64,000 nt of DNA from Priestia endophytica DSM 13796 (GCF_900115845.1 NZ_FOXX01000008.1:1-64000), one strand, 5' to 3'; counted from the first letter of the stretch, positions 1-7,418 are shown. Translations and numbers: made by a program. The notes: generated from the letters alone by a model not told the origin.

Positions 1-167
1 GAAACTAAACAACCAGTCACCGGTACAATACCGACAACTAGCTGTTTAAAAGGTGTTTTGATCCCTGTCTCGAAATCAGGGGTCAGTCCCGTCCCCCCCC
101 CGAGATCAATAGCTTTTTCCTCTTTAAATTTATATACTCTATGAAAATCTATTAAAGTAATAACAAT
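1..167. other. Left edge, no gene recognised
   Basis: Non-coding or edge DNA. It contains a run of nine C residues (about 93-101) and a short dyad built on CCCTG/CAGGG just before it. A plus-strand frame stays open from the window edge to about 140, but it has no start codon in the window and no recognisable protein similarity. I see nothing I can name. Confidence 0.3.
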
Positions 168-482
168 TTAAGAAATTAACTTTAACCCTACCGCTGCTCC
201 CAAAATCATTGCAATAAAGAGAAGTCTTTTCCAATCTTTTGATTCTCCGTAAAAAATCATCGATAATAAAGCTCCTCCTGAAGCCCCAATACCGGTCCAA
301 ACTGCATAAGCAGTGCCCATAGGTAGTGTCTTCATTGCATAGGCAAGGAAGATGAAACTTGCACTAAATCCGATAATTAAAAGGACAAGTGCTTGCCATG
401 TGCGTTCTTTATTGACTTTATTAATCATCATAACACCGAACATTTCACATATCCCCGCCAATACTAAGGAAATCCACGCCAT
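168..482 (-). CDS. ykkD: SMR-family efflux protein, YkkD-like subunit
   Basis: Small multidrug resistance protein of 104 residues with four hydrophobic helices. The SMR family's essential membrane glutamate is visible as E13 in LAGICEMFG, and the TAYAVWTGIG loop is typical. It is the downstream member of a two-gene unit: its ATG shares one base with the stop of the preceding SMR gene (TAATG overlap), as in ykkCD pairs whose two unequal subunits make one transporter. A guanidine-I riboswitch precedes the pair, so guanidinium export by an antiparallel heterodimer in the cytoplasmic membrane is the likely role. Family and pairing are clear. The ykkD name rests on order, length and the riboswitch. 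Confidence 0.85.
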   Translation of the reverse strand: MAWISLVLAGICEMFGVMMINKVNKERTWQALVLLIIGFSASFIFLAYAMKTLPMGTAYAVWTGIGASGGALLSMIFYGESKDWKRLLFIAMILGAAVGLKLIS

Positions 483-823
483 TATGCCTTCCTCCCTTCT
501 TTAGACTTATCTTTGGTGACGAGCTTTAATCCAACCACACCCACTAATAACAATAGAATTAATAAAATTTTAGATACTTTAAATGCTTCTCCGAAGAAGA
601 AAATTTCAAATAACACAGTACCCGTTGTGCCTAGTCCTACAAAAACAGCATACACGGTCCCCACCGGAAGCTTTCGTCCTGCTGTGATCATCAAATAAAA
701 ACTGATGAAAATAGCGATTGCTGTTCCAGTCCATGTCCAAAAATCAAAAGCATGTTTTAGTCCAACAACCCACCCTACTTCAAATATCGCTGCTACAATG
801 ACTTTAATCCAATTTTTGTCCAT
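482..823 (-). CDS. ykkC: SMR-family efflux protein, YkkC/Gdx-like subunit
   Basis: SMR protein of 113 residues with four membrane helices and a charged tail ([10 protein letters not shown]). The first helix carries [12 protein letters not shown], the glutamate plus W/GLK pattern of guanidinium exporters (Gdx/SugE-type) rather than of broad drug pumps. It is the first gene after the guanidine-I riboswitch and is translationally coupled to the following SMR gene. An AGGGAGG-type ribosome site lies just upstream of the ATG. Expression should rise when guanidine stabilises the aptamer and prevents the terminator hairpin. This substrate assignment follows known biology of the riboswitch class. The sequence itself shows the family and arrangement. 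Confidence 0.85.
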   Translation of the reverse strand: MDKNWIKVIVAAIFEVGWVVGLKHAFDFWTWTGTAIAIFISFYLMITAGRKLPVGTVYAVFVGLGTTGTVLFEIFFFGEAFKVSKILLILLLLVGVVGLKLVTKDKSKEGRKA

Positions 824-850
824 ATAAATAGACCTCCCTTTTTAATAAAA

Positions 851-977
851 TAAAAAAAGCCTGAGAGACAACTGATACACAGTTTCTCCCAGGCTTTTAT
901 CCTTCCGTGGCATAGTTTAATCAACTATGAGTTTTCTCTCGGACCAGGCTAACGTGTTCGTTACGGAACCCTAGAAA
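851..977 (-). promoter_or_regulatory. Guanidine-I (ykkC) riboswitch with intrinsic terminator
   Basis: On the minus strand the leader contains, in order, the conserved ykkC segments CTAGGGTTCCG, GCCTGGTCCGAGAGA, CCACGG-AGGATAAAAGCC and GGGAGA. The last part (about 851-899) can refold into a hairpin pairing GCCTGGGAGA with TCTCTCAGGC, followed by seven T, which is a rho-independent terminator sharing bases with the aptamer. This is the usual ON-switch layout of class-I guanidine riboswitches and sits directly before the SMR pair. The motif match is strong. Exact boundaries are by eye. Confidence 0.93.
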
Positions 978-1003
978 ACATGTTTCTTATCTAATTATCT
1001 TAT

Positions 1004-1031
1004 AGTATACACACATTTAAAAATTATTCAA
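1004..1031 (-). promoter_or_regulatory. SigA-type promoter of the riboswitch/ykkCD unit
   Basis: Minus-strand TTGAAT (1026-1031) and TATACT (1004-1009) are separated by 16 bases, with the riboswitch starting about 25 bases downstream of the -10. This is a good vegetative promoter match placed exactly where the leader transcript needs one. Confidence 0.7.
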
Positions 1032-1203
1032 GGATGTCGTATTTTTCTGGTTCATGCCCTACATAATTAATTGAAGTAATATGTATGTATAATATTTCTT
1101 ATTAAGTATTGTTTTTATATTCAGCTAAGAAACAAAGAATATGAATCTATATAAAGTATAGAAAGGTAGTTAACATAACTCGGATTATTGGTACTGGAAC
1201 TGG

Positions 1204-1276
1204 AAAAGGACCTTCAAATGAAGATCCTTTTATACTAGTTATTTAACTTAAGGATTCGTTACAAATTAACGAATCC
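1204..1276. terminator. Two hairpins at the 3' end of the HAAS-type gene
   Basis: AAAAGGA...TCCTTTT (1204-1231) with CTTC/GAAG inside forms a hairpin next to a T-rich tail. A second perfect dyad, GGATTCGTT/AACGAATCC (1252-1276), overlaps the end of the minus-strand gene that stops at 1266. Together they probably terminate transcription from the right. Confidence 0.5.
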
Positions 1277-2264
1277 GAGCCTTACGAAATCCATCAAATA
1301 CACTAATTGCCGCTGAAATCATAAAAAAGAAAATTCCGCCACTAATTATCCATGTTTTAAATTCATTACCCGTAATAGTAAACAAATCCGTCATATAAGT
1401 AATAAAACCTTGGTTGAGTAAATTTGAATTTATTAATATGACAATAAACACAATGGTTCCAATTAGCTCAAGGATAGTATTGGAAATTGCTATTTTTTTC
1501 GTCCATTGTCCTTTTATTAATTTATAAAGGGATAATGCTATTTCGAACACAATCACAATAACGACGACTGGCCAATACCCCATTAATACTTCTTGATTTA
1601 AGGCTGAAGTTACAAATTCAAGTCCGTTTCCACTATCTCTATATATCCCTACAAGATGATTCGCATAAAAATAAAGGGTTGCCCAGATCGCAGTCCACAT
1701 TAAACTTCCAAATACTTCACACCTCGAAATAGCCTTCTTCTTAGGGACATAAGGGATGTTTTTCAAATCATCAGGAGTCCATTTTTGTAGGCTTGCTGTT
1801 AATGGCTGCTCACCTTTTCCTTTATCCGTTCGTTCCAGAATGGCAAAAACGATGGTTAGCCAAAAGAACACTTGGATACCCACTTCAATTATTTTCCATA
1901 TACCAAAACCAACGATATCTAAAATTACATTTATTACGGCTTCCTCTCCCCGATACCCTATAAAGTATTGGGCAATCGTTGAGATCAATGAAATGACAAC
2001 AGCAATCGGTAAAATCATTTTTAGCAATGTGACATATACATCAAAATAGCGGGGACCAATTAAGTGCATTGGACGGTCTCCATAACCACTAGCTAATGTG
2101 GCTGGATTCCCTAATTTCTTAAGAACCACCTTTACATCTTTTTCACTGTAATCATCAGGTAACATATCCTCAATAGTCGACTGTAACTCAAGTGCAATAT
2201 CCTCGCGATTTTTTTCAGGCAGCCTCCGAGTCACTTCATGGATATAAATTTCAATTAAATTCAT
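1266..2264 (-). CDS. HAAS-type membrane protein partnered with PadR
   Basis: About 332 residues. The N-terminal 75 residues (IEIYIHEVTRRLPEKNREDI, then KKLGNPATLASGYG) match the HAAS-type signalling/permease-prefix fold found beside PadR regulators. Six or so membrane helices follow, with a cytoplasmic stretch between. It overlaps the 3' end of the padR gene by a few codons, so the two are co-transcribed and probably coupled. An ATG at 2273 is also in frame, but AAGGGG lies about 9 bases from the ATG at 2264, which I prefer. The family role is poorly defined: these proteins are thought to sense membrane or envelope state and act with PadR. No enzymatic motif is visible. Confidence 0.7.
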   Translation of the reverse strand: MNLIEIYIHEVTRRLPEKNREDIALELQSTIEDMLPDDYSEKDVKVVLKKLGNPATLASGYGDRPMHLIGPRYFDVYVTLLKMILPIAVVISLISTIAQYFIGYRGEEAVINVILDIVGFGIWKIIEVGIQVFFWLTIVFAILERTDKGKGEQPLTASLQKWTPDDLKNIPYVPKKKAISRCEVFGSLMWTAIWATLYFYANHLVGIYRDSGNGLEFVTSALNQEVLMGYWPVVVIVIVFEIALSLYKLIKGQWTKKIAISNTILELIGTIVFIVILINSNLLNQGFITYMTDLFTITGNEFKTWIISGGIFFFMISAAISVFDGFRKARIR

Positions 2265-2598
2265 CCTCTTCATCCCCTTTTAATAAGTCACAAAGCCCTT
2301 TAGAATGATTGATCCATTCCTTCTTCAAGTGTAAGAAAACCTCTAAGCCATATTCACTTAAAACATAATACTTACGGGGTCTACTTTCAGATTTATCCCA
2401 ACTACTTGTCACCAATTCCTGTTTTTCTAAACGGCGAAGCAACGGATATAACGTACTTTGATCAATGATAATTCCTGATTTCTCGAGTAATTGAACAAGT
2501 GAATATCCATATTGAGGTGTTCGTAATTGACTTAAAACAGCTAAGGTCAATGTCCCTCTCCTAAGCTCTGTCATTAATGAATTTAATAAAGTGTTCAT
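2251..2598 (-). CDS. PadR-family transcriptional regulator
   Basis: A 115-residue winged-helix repressor. The PadR signature is clear: LRRGTLTLAVLSQL at the N-terminus, YGYSLVQLLEK, then STLYPLLRRLEKQELV as recognition region, and RKYYVLSEYGLE for the wing. It is first in a two-gene operon with the membrane protein that overlaps its end. PadR proteins usually repress their own operon, and paired dyads in the promoter region just upstream (2619-2670) fit autoregulation. The inducer is unknown. Confidence 0.88.
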   Translation of the reverse strand: MNTLLNSLMTELRRGTLTLAVLSQLRTPQYGYSLVQLLEKSGIIIDQSTLYPLLRRLEKQELVTSSWDKSESRPRKYYVLSEYGLEVFLHLKKEWINHSKGLCDLLKGDEEDEFN

Positions 2599-2618
2599 TT
2601 ATCCACCTCATTTCCACT

Positions 2619-2670
2619 TATACTATATGTCATACAGTATATAATTTATACTATGTATCATACACTATAG
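2619..2670. promoter_or_regulatory. Candidate PadR operator (tandem dyads)
   Basis: Two related AT-rich dyads lie back to back: ATACTATATGTCATACAGTAT, whose outer ATACT/AGTAT arms are inverted repeats, and a second copy reading ATACTATGTATCATACACTAT. The repeated core ATGT(AT)CATACA-like string and the position just upstream of padR suggest a two-site autoregulatory operator. The regulator assignment is inferred from position. Confidence 0.5.
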
Positions 2671-2826
2671 TTGTTACAAAAATCATTAATTCAATTTTAG
2701 TTCGTATAAAATATCTTATAGAAAATAAGGTGAGAATTTTTAGAAAAGGAAATAGCCTCCTGTTAGAGAAAGGAATATAGGAGTAATTATCATTTCTCTA
2801 ATATAAAAAAAGGTGGGAAATCCTCA

Positions 2827-3666
2827 ATGAATGAACAAATACTAAAAATGAACAAAGTGGAGATTTGTACTGAAAGTTTTGGAAATCCTGAAAACCCTGC
2901 TGTACTTTTAATCATGGGAGCGATGTCCTCATTAGACTGGTGGGATGAAGACTTTTGTCTCCGCCTCGCTGAACATGGGAGGTTTGTAATTCGTTACGAC
3001 CATCGTGATCTAGGTCGATCTACCACTTATACGCCTGGTACCTCAAACTATACAATAACGGACCTTGCTGATGATGCAATTGGAGTTCTGGATGCTTATT
3101 CTATAGAACAGGCCCACCTTGTGGGAATGTCTCTTGGAGGAATGATAGGCCAGATTCTCTCTCTCAGATATCCAGAACGCATATGCTCCCTTACTTTAAT
3201 CGCATCAAGTGTATTTGGAACTGAGATGGAAAAGTTGCCTCCTATGGATCAGGGTATACTCGATTACCATTCAAAGAGTCCCTCCATAGACTGGTCCAAT
3301 CGTGAGGAAGCAGTTCACTATCTTGCAGGTGGATGGAAAACTTTAAGTGGAGCAAAACCTTATGAGAAAGAAAGAGTATATAAACTAGCAGAAAGAGAAG
3401 CCGATCGTGCAAAACAGCTACCAAGTAGATTTAACCATGCTTTGCTTCAAGGTGGAGACCAATACTATGATAGATTGAGTGAAATTAGTATACCTGCGCT
3501 TATAATTCATGGAACAGAGGATCCAGCACTATCTTATGAACATGGGCTTGCTCTTGCAAAAGCCATTCCCCATGCTAAATTAATAACTCTTGATGGTACA
3601 GGACATGAAATTCATAGTGAAGATTGGGAACAAATTATCAAATCCATTGTAGAGCTTAGCTCGTAA
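2827..3666 (+). CDS. Alpha/beta hydrolase
   Basis: A 279-residue hydrolase of the alpha/beta fold. The nucleophile elbow is GMSLGG (Ser about 103), the acid is in the HGTEDPAL stretch (Asp about 232) and the histidine is in DGTGHEIHSEDW (about 259). An RYDHRDLGRST strand-turn occurs near residue 60. The family includes esterases and polyketide/antibiotic-type hydrolases similar to EstA/TesA-like proteins. The substrate cannot be read from sequence. AAAGGTGG lies 9-13 bases before the ATG. It is divergent from padR and is followed by a hairpin with a T tract at about 3735-3758. Confidence 0.8.
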   Translation: MNEQILKMNKVEICTESFGNPENPAVLLIMGAMSSLDWWDEDFCLRLAEHGRFVIRYDHRDLGRSTTYTPGTSNYTITDLADDAIGVLDAYSIEQAHLVGMSLGGMIGQILSLRYPERICSLTLIASSVFGTEMEKLPPMDQGILDYHSKSPSIDWSNREEAVHYLAGGWKTLSGAKPYEKERVYKLAEREADRAKQLPSRFNHALLQGGDQYYDRLSEISIPALIIHGTEDPALSYEHGLALAKAIPHAKLITLDGTGHEIHSEDWEQIIKSIVELSS

Positions 3667-3734
3667 TAAAAATAACTAGTTCATGCTTTAGAATGCAAAA
3701 GACTTGAACACTTTATAAGAAGTACCTGTTTTCA

Positions 3735-3758
3735 GAAAGTAGGCTTAAACCTGCTTTT
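3735..3758 (+). terminator. Hairpin after the alpha/beta hydrolase gene
   Basis: AAAGTAGG and CCTGCTTT are inverted arms with one mismatch around a 6-base loop, followed by T residues. It lies about 70 bases beyond the hydrolase stop. A terminator is the simplest reading. Confidence 0.45.
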
Positions 3759-3848
3759 TCACCTTATAGAAAGGTATTATTATGATACTTTTTGAGCGTT
3801 ATACTGAAGGTAGATTACTTATCTAATAATTAGGGGAGGTTTATGCAA

Positions 3849-4244
3849 ATGGAGGTAACATTTACAGTAGGTAAATGGGATGAAAAGCCAATCGATAACA
3901 CTAGACAAGAATTCCCTATTAATATTGCTCATGTTGAATATGATATTGATGGTGAATTAAAAGGAAAAGCTTTTGTTGAATATTTACTATATTATTTAGA
4001 CTCAAATGTAGATGATGGTCACTTGGCTACGTCTAAAATCTCTGGCTTTTTGCATTTCGAGGGAACTTACAAGGGAAAACGAGGAACATTTACAGCTATG
4101 GAGCAAGGAATATTTGATAAAGGTAATTTAGATTCTCCAGCAACAATCATTAAAGCTACTGGTGACTTAGAAGGTCTAAAAGGGTCCTATAATTATAGGT
4201 TTGCAGGTCAAACTAGTAAAATGATTCTAGACTTTGAATTCTAG
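3849..4244 (+). CDS. DUF3224 domain-containing protein
   Basis: About 131 residues. The pattern GFLHFEGTYKGKRGTFTA, the acidic spacer and TGDLEGLKGSYNYRF match the DUF3224 family, a small beta-barrel fold related in shape to allene oxide cyclase-like proteins, of unknown function. An ATG at 3843 is in frame but lies only 3 bases from AGGGGAGG. The ATG at 3849 has 9-base spacing and gives MEVTFTVGKW, so I chose it. No signal peptide is present, so it is probably cytoplasmic. It stands alone between two terminator-like hairpins. Confidence 0.75.
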   Translation: MEVTFTVGKWDEKPIDNTRQEFPINIAHVEYDIDGELKGKAFVEYLLYYLDSNVDDGHLATSKISGFLHFEGTYKGKRGTFTAMEQGIFDKGNLDSPATIIKATGDLEGLKGSYNYRFAGQTSKMILDFEF

Positions 4245-4419
4245 CAAAACACCATATAGTTTAGTAAAAGGAACCTTTCTTATAATATTAAGAATATCTT
4301 TTTCATCGAAAGAGCTCATTCGACTTTCCTATTATGTTAATTGCACACAATCGTAGATAATCAATGAACACTTTATATAAATCTAGTTACCGTAATATTG
4401 GTTTAAGCAAGAAATAAAA

Positions 4420-4462
4420 GAGCAAACCTGTTAAGTAACACCAAGTTTGCTCCCTTTCTTTT
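4420..4462 (+). terminator. Intrinsic terminator
   Basis: GAGCAAAC (4420-4427) pairs with GTTTGCTC (4445-4452), followed by CCTTTCTTTT. It lies about 175 bases after the DUF3224 stop. The A-rich 5' flank means it could work in both directions. Confidence 0.55.
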
Positions 4463-4472
4463 AGGTATACTT

Positions 4473-4737
4473 TTATAGAGAGGTGTCCAGTCTATGTTTC
4501 CGTAAAAACTTCTTAAAAAAGGGATTGAAAAGAACCCATGTTATGAAGGCTAAAAGTCCAACAGTCGTAATCACCATCATATGAATTGTCACCGCATGTA
4601 TTGTTGTATGATAAAGACTAATTGTAAGACAAGGAATCCTAGTATTAATATGTTTCCCTTTATCTACATTGCAATGTCTCCTCTGCCTTTAGACAAGTGA
4701 TCATATTCTTTAGACAGATGAAGAGTAAGAAATTGTC
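4473..4737 (-). pseudogene. Decayed small membrane protein ORF
   Basis: On the minus strand one frame reads KEYDHLSKGRGDIAM, meets a TAG stop, then continues IKGNILILGFLVLQLVFI. After a frame change the adjoining frame reads TIHAVTIHMMVITTVGLLAF and ends FFKKFLRKHRLDTSL. The pieces have the hydrophobic rhythm of one small membrane protein interrupted by one stop and one frameshift. I do not recognise the family. A sequencing error could account for one but probably not both lesions. Confidence 0.35.
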
Positions 4738-4889
4738 AGCTGCATTAGATTTTATTATGCTACCCCTATTTTAGTTGCGACTTCTTCCTGCTGATTGTAT
4801 CATCAATTTTTGTTTCATTTAATATCATCAGGGATATGAAGGAATGCCATAGTAACCGTATCTTTAAATTTCTTACACCCAACTCATCC

Positions 4890-5186
4890 TTACTGTTCTT
4901 TTGAAAGATTATTATTTCTTTTTACTAAAAGAACAATGGCAATGACAAAAGCAATTACACTATATATCCAGGTGAACATAAAAGCTAATCCCAATCCGAT
5001 ATTAGCATCCATATAATGATTGTTCATATCATCTATGGCTAGATAGAGAAGTGGTGCGCCTCCAATAATAAGCAAGGGTATCAAGAGGATATTCTTTTTC
5101 GTCTTTCTCGTTGTTAGGAAAATGAGCAGAAAAGACGCCAAAAGAAAAAATTCTGAAGCTATTGTTAAAATTAACAGTTTGTTCAT
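4890..5186 (-). CDS. Small three-helix membrane protein
   Basis: About 98 residues with three predicted membrane helices, a charged RKTKK loop after the first helix, and a C-terminal VKRNNNLSKEQ tail. A longer reading would begin at TTG 5207, but AAAGGAGA falls inside it and is correctly spaced for the ATG at 5186, giving MNKLLILTIA. I recognise no family. The next small membrane ORF upstream in the same direction (5391-5644) looks like a YesK relative, so this may be a block of small envelope proteins. Confidence 0.6.
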   Translation of the reverse strand: MNKLLILTIASEFFLLASFLLIFLTTRKTKKNILLIPLLIIGGAPLLYLAIDDMNNHYMDANIGLGLAFMFTWIYSVIAFVIAIVLLVKRNNNLSKEQ

Positions 5187-5390
5187 ACTAAATTCTCTCC
5201 TTTTCAATAAACTTATTTATAAAAATATATGGAATGACCCAAACTTATATAAAAGACAGACAAATGAATGATCCCCTTGCCTTTACAATGGAAGAAGAAG
5301 CTTAATCATTTTATATTCTTGCTTCATTTAGGATACGCTTGTGGATGGGGTGTGATTTAGAATTTAGCTTTACTAATTAGACATTCTTAT

Positions 5391-5644
5391 TTAATTTTTT
5401 CTTATCGTTTCTATGACTTTTATAAGTATTAAAGAAGCAATAAGAGCTGTTAAACTAATGATGCCTATCGCCATACCAGTCCACGCTTCTATAAATAAAC
5501 TAACCACAATTCCAATGATACTAATCAGTCCTGACATTAAGGGTACAACAGATTTTAAAACTGGCTTTCTTCTACTTGTTAGATAGGATATTAAAATTAA
5601 AAGAATGAGGATAACTGTAAAGATTGCACATAGCTCTTATTCAT
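5391..5644 (-). pseudogene. YesK-like membrane protein, frameshifted at the start
   Basis: The minus strand has a strong GAGGGAGGG site then ATG AAT AAG AGC, but this frame stops after 15 codons. The frame one base over reads an unbroken small membrane protein with a LTSRRKPVLKS loop, an EAWTGMAIG motif and a KVIETIRKN end. A W-x-GM-x-I-G segment after the second helix is typical of YesK-family proteins. The ORF frame itself has no start codon, so a one-base indel around codon 4-6 best explains the picture. It is either a real lesion or a sequencing error. Confidence 0.5.
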
Positions 5645-5996
5645 CCCTCCCTCTTTTTCATAAATGCCATAATTCCTGACAAGTCTATTTAAGAAATAGG
5701 CATCTTATTTATAGGCATTAGACGATGAAACAATTAAATAGGTTTCTCTCTTTTTGAATATATTTTTCAAAAAGGAAAATGACATTGCAAAGTGAGCTAA
5801 CATAAAACATGCTCTAGAAATTCAAAAATTAGTTTTTTTCCTTAACTTTAGTAAAATAGATTTTATGATTTAAATGTTCTATACAAAATTTTTTCACACA
5901 ATCTACATTATGAGCAGAAAAAGACCTTGGATTCCCATTGTTTTATTAAAAGTCAATAATATTTTTGTGTTCCTTTACAAAACAGTGTTTTTATAC
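5645..5996. other. Intergenic stretch left of the ars element
   Basis: AT-rich DNA without a supported gene. I see no convincing promoter or coding pattern, only poly-T and poly-A runs. Confidence 0.3.
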
Positions 5997-6009
5997 AATG
6001 TCAGACATT
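5997..6009. repeat. Left-end palindrome AATGTCAGACATT
   Basis: A perfect 13-base palindrome with central A, embedded in ACAATGTCAGACATT. Its only other copy noticed is at 14413-14425, with central T, on the far side of the recombinase genes. In plus orientation both are preceded by TTTTA(TA)ACA, so they can also be read as direct repeats. Confidence 0.65.
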
Positions 6010-6020
6010 TTATGTAACAA

Positions 6021-6072
6021 ATAAAAGAGATGGAGATGAGCTAAATGATATTAGCTTTCTCTATCTTTTTTG
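6021..6072. terminator. Hairpin at the left end of the ars element
   Basis: AGAGATGGAGATGAGCTAA and the complementary TTAGCTTTCTCTATCTTTT form a long imperfect hairpin followed by T residues. It sits between the end palindrome and the subterminal repeats, where it could shield the element from outside transcription. Confidence 0.45.
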
Positions 6073-6088
6073 TCCTACATATAATCAT

Positions 6089-6122
6089 ATTTACTACAAC
6101 AACATTTCACTTTACTACAACA
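6089..6122 (+). repeat. Subterminal repeats TTTACTACAACA (two copies)
   Basis: TTTACTACAACA occurs twice in tandem with about 9 bases between. An inverted copy, read TTTTACTACAACAAACA on the minus strand, lies at 14323-14338 at the other end. This has the look of recombinase or accessory-protein binding sites. Confidence 0.55.
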
Positions 6123-6273
6123 CAACATTTTGTATCCAAGCCTTTACTCTCCAATATCTAATAATGTACCTTTGTTCGTCTATGTCTACCTACGGTAGAC
6201 CAGGAATATTAATGATTTTAATTTCGAGAATGATTAGTGAAATAGAAGAGATATGGTAGATGATGAATTAGAA

Positions 6274-6303
6274 AAAGACTAGTGAGAAATCACCAGTCTC
6301 TTT
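6274..6303 (-). terminator. Terminator of the arsI operon
   Basis: AAAGACTAGTGA and TCACCAGTCTCTTT pair around a GAAA loop (one bulge). On the minus strand the hairpin is followed by T residues. It lies immediately beyond the arsI stop. Confidence 0.6.
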
Positions 6304-6310
6304 GCATTAT

Positions 6311-6724
6311 TTAACAACAGCTGTTACTAGGAGAGCTTTCTTTGTTTTTATAATTATCACTATCAGCCTTTGTGTAAAAGAACTCCCATTCGTTACCATC
6401 AGGATCTGTTACCCAGAATTTATCTTGTACAGCATAACAACACGTCGTATCCATTTCTTCTCTAGCGAAAAATCCTTCTTTCTCTAATCGTGCTTGATGA
6501 GCTGCGATTTCTTCACGGGTCTCAACTTGGAAACCAAAATGATTGACTTGATTTCCTTCTACTTTGTCACGTACATTTAAGGTAAAATTCAATCCTGGTT
6601 CATCCAATAAGAATTTAGCATAATCGCCTTTCACCTTCACAGGTTCTACACCAAAAACTTTTTGATAAAACTCGATGGACGGTTCTAAACTAGTAACGTT
6701 AATCCCTACATGAACATATTTCAT
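6311..6724 (-). CDS. arsI: ArsI-type C-As lyase (VOC-fold metalloenzyme)
   Basis: A 137-residue glyoxalase/VOC-fold protein starting MKYVHVGINVTSLEPSIEFY. It carries the vicinal cysteine pair in MDTTCCYAVQDKFWV (about residues 95-96), which in ArsI binds trivalent organoarsenicals. The metal ligands expected for the fold are present: His5, His about 62 in NHFGFQ, and Glu about 115 in GNEWEFFY. ArsI cleaves the carbon-arsenic bond of compounds such as methylarsenite, giving arsenite for export. The SNSCC C-terminus adds a further cysteine pair. It lies downstream of arsR, with an ATCAA-N6-TTGAT operator directly before its ribosome site, so it can be ArsR-controlled on its own. The closely related CadI family is the main alternative. 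Confidence 0.88.
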   Translation of the reverse strand: MKYVHVGINVTSLEPSIEFYQKVFGVEPVKVKGDYAKFLLDEPGLNFTLNVRDKVEGNQVNHFGFQVETREEIAAHQARLEKEGFFAREEMDTTCCYAVQDKFWVTDPDGNEWEFFYTKADSDNYKNKESSPSNSCC

Positions 6725-6743
6725 TTTTTATTCCTCCTAATAA

Positions 6744-6759
6744 ATCAACTTTTCTTGAT
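6744..6759. promoter_or_regulatory. ArsR-type operator before arsI
   Basis: Perfect ATCAA-N6-TTGAT dyad in the gap between arsR and arsI. It is one of four identical-format dyads in this region. Confidence 0.65.
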
Positions 6760-6774
6760 ATATTAATTAAAAAA

Positions 6775-7104
6775 TTAAGAGCATGAACAACTCTGTTTGT
6801 TTTCCTTGCGGAATAGACAACAAAGCTCTTCAGAGAGAATATGATTAACCTCTTTATCGTTTAAATCATAATAGCTCCAGGTTCCTTTTGTTTCTTTTAT
6901 AATGAGGTTGGCCTCTAATAAGATTTTTAAATGATAAGAAAGTTTAGACTGGGCCATCTCAAAATGTTCCGTTAAATCACATACACATGTCTGTCCTCTT
7001 TGACAAAGTTCATACATAATTTCTAGTCTCTTTTGGTCGGCAAGAGCTTTGAATTTCTTTTCATACGCTTCAAAGGTTTGCTTTATATCTTGCACTTTTT
7101 CCAT
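6775..7104 (-). CDS. arsR: ArsR-family arsenic-responsive repressor
   Basis: A 109-residue winged-helix repressor. The arsenite site CVCDL follows the first helices (Cys about 40 and 42), and the recognition region reads SKLSYHLKILLEANLI. A C-terminal CSCS and a CC pair may add metal ligands. ArsR dimers leave DNA when As(III) binds these thiols. It is second in a leftward set (small ORF, arsR, arsI), and the dyad ATCAA-N6-TTGAT stands in front of each gene. RBS GGAGAA precedes the ATG. This is one of two ArsR proteins within the element, and the two are not closely similar. Confidence 0.9.
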   Translation of the reverse strand: MEKVQDIKQTFEAYEKKFKALADQKRLEIMYELCQRGQTCVCDLTEHFEMAQSKLSYHLKILLEANLIIKETKGTWSYYDLNDKEVNHILSEELCCLFRKENKQSCSCS

Positions 7105-7118
7105 GGTTCTTCTCCTTT

Positions 7119-7134
7119 ATCAATTTTTTTTGAT
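7119..7134. promoter_or_regulatory. ArsR-type operator before leftward arsR
   Basis: Perfect ATCAA-TTTTTT-TTGAT dyad between the small ORF and arsR. Confidence 0.65.
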
Positions 7135-7320
7135 TTAAAGATTAAAACTTTGATAAGCTTTTTCAAAATTGTTGTAGGTAATAGGACCTCTACCCGTAGG
7201 GTCTTGATGAAAGAAACGTTGAAAAATGAAATGTCTAGCTTCTTCCTTTGCCATTTGTTTCGTGTTCATGACTAGTTGAAAATACTCTATAGATAAGTTT
7301 CCCGAGTTATTGACGATCAT
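7135..7320 (-). CDS. Small protein at the head of the arsR-arsI operon
   Basis: A 61-residue ORF. Codons back to GTG 7335 are open, but GTGAGG lies about 9 bases before the ATG at 7320, giving MIVNNSGNLSIEYFQLVMN. The middle is basic and the end reads ITYNNFEKAYQSFNL. It has no cysteine pair, signal peptide or membrane helix, and I do not recognise a family. It is the promoter-proximal gene of an arsenic-regulated set: a promoter and two ArsR-type operators are immediately upstream, and another operator follows. A role in arsenic resistance is an inference from position only. It might also be a decayed remnant of a larger protein. Confidence 0.5.
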   Translation of the reverse strand: MIVNNSGNLSIEYFQLVMNTKQMAKEEARHFIFQRFFHQDPTGRGPITYNNFEKAYQSFNL

Positions 7321-7344
7321 TCTTCTAGACCTCACTTCCTTTTA

Positions 7345-7418
7345 ATCAAATTTTCTTGATGAATCTATAATATCTGAAAATTAAATGAAAAGCAAACCTT
7401 AAATCAAAAAAAATTGAT
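7345..7418 (-). promoter_or_regulatory. Leftward ars promoter flanked by two ArsR operators
   Basis: Minus-strand TTGCTT (7390-7395) and TATTAT (7367-7372) are 17 bases apart. Perfect ATCAA-N6-TTGAT dyads at 7345-7360 and 7403-7418 bracket this promoter just downstream of -10 and just upstream of -35, an arrangement expected for tight repression. Confidence 0.7.

Noticed and set aside
2577-2780. 67-codon plus-strand frame opposite padR promoter DNA
   Set aside because: Lies over the padR start and its operator, with low-complexity AT-rich codons and no ribosome site.
6184-6200. GTCTACC-TAC-GGTAGAC dyad inside the ars element
   Set aside because: A clean dyad but single copy, not at an element edge and not near a start codon. 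No role can be argued.
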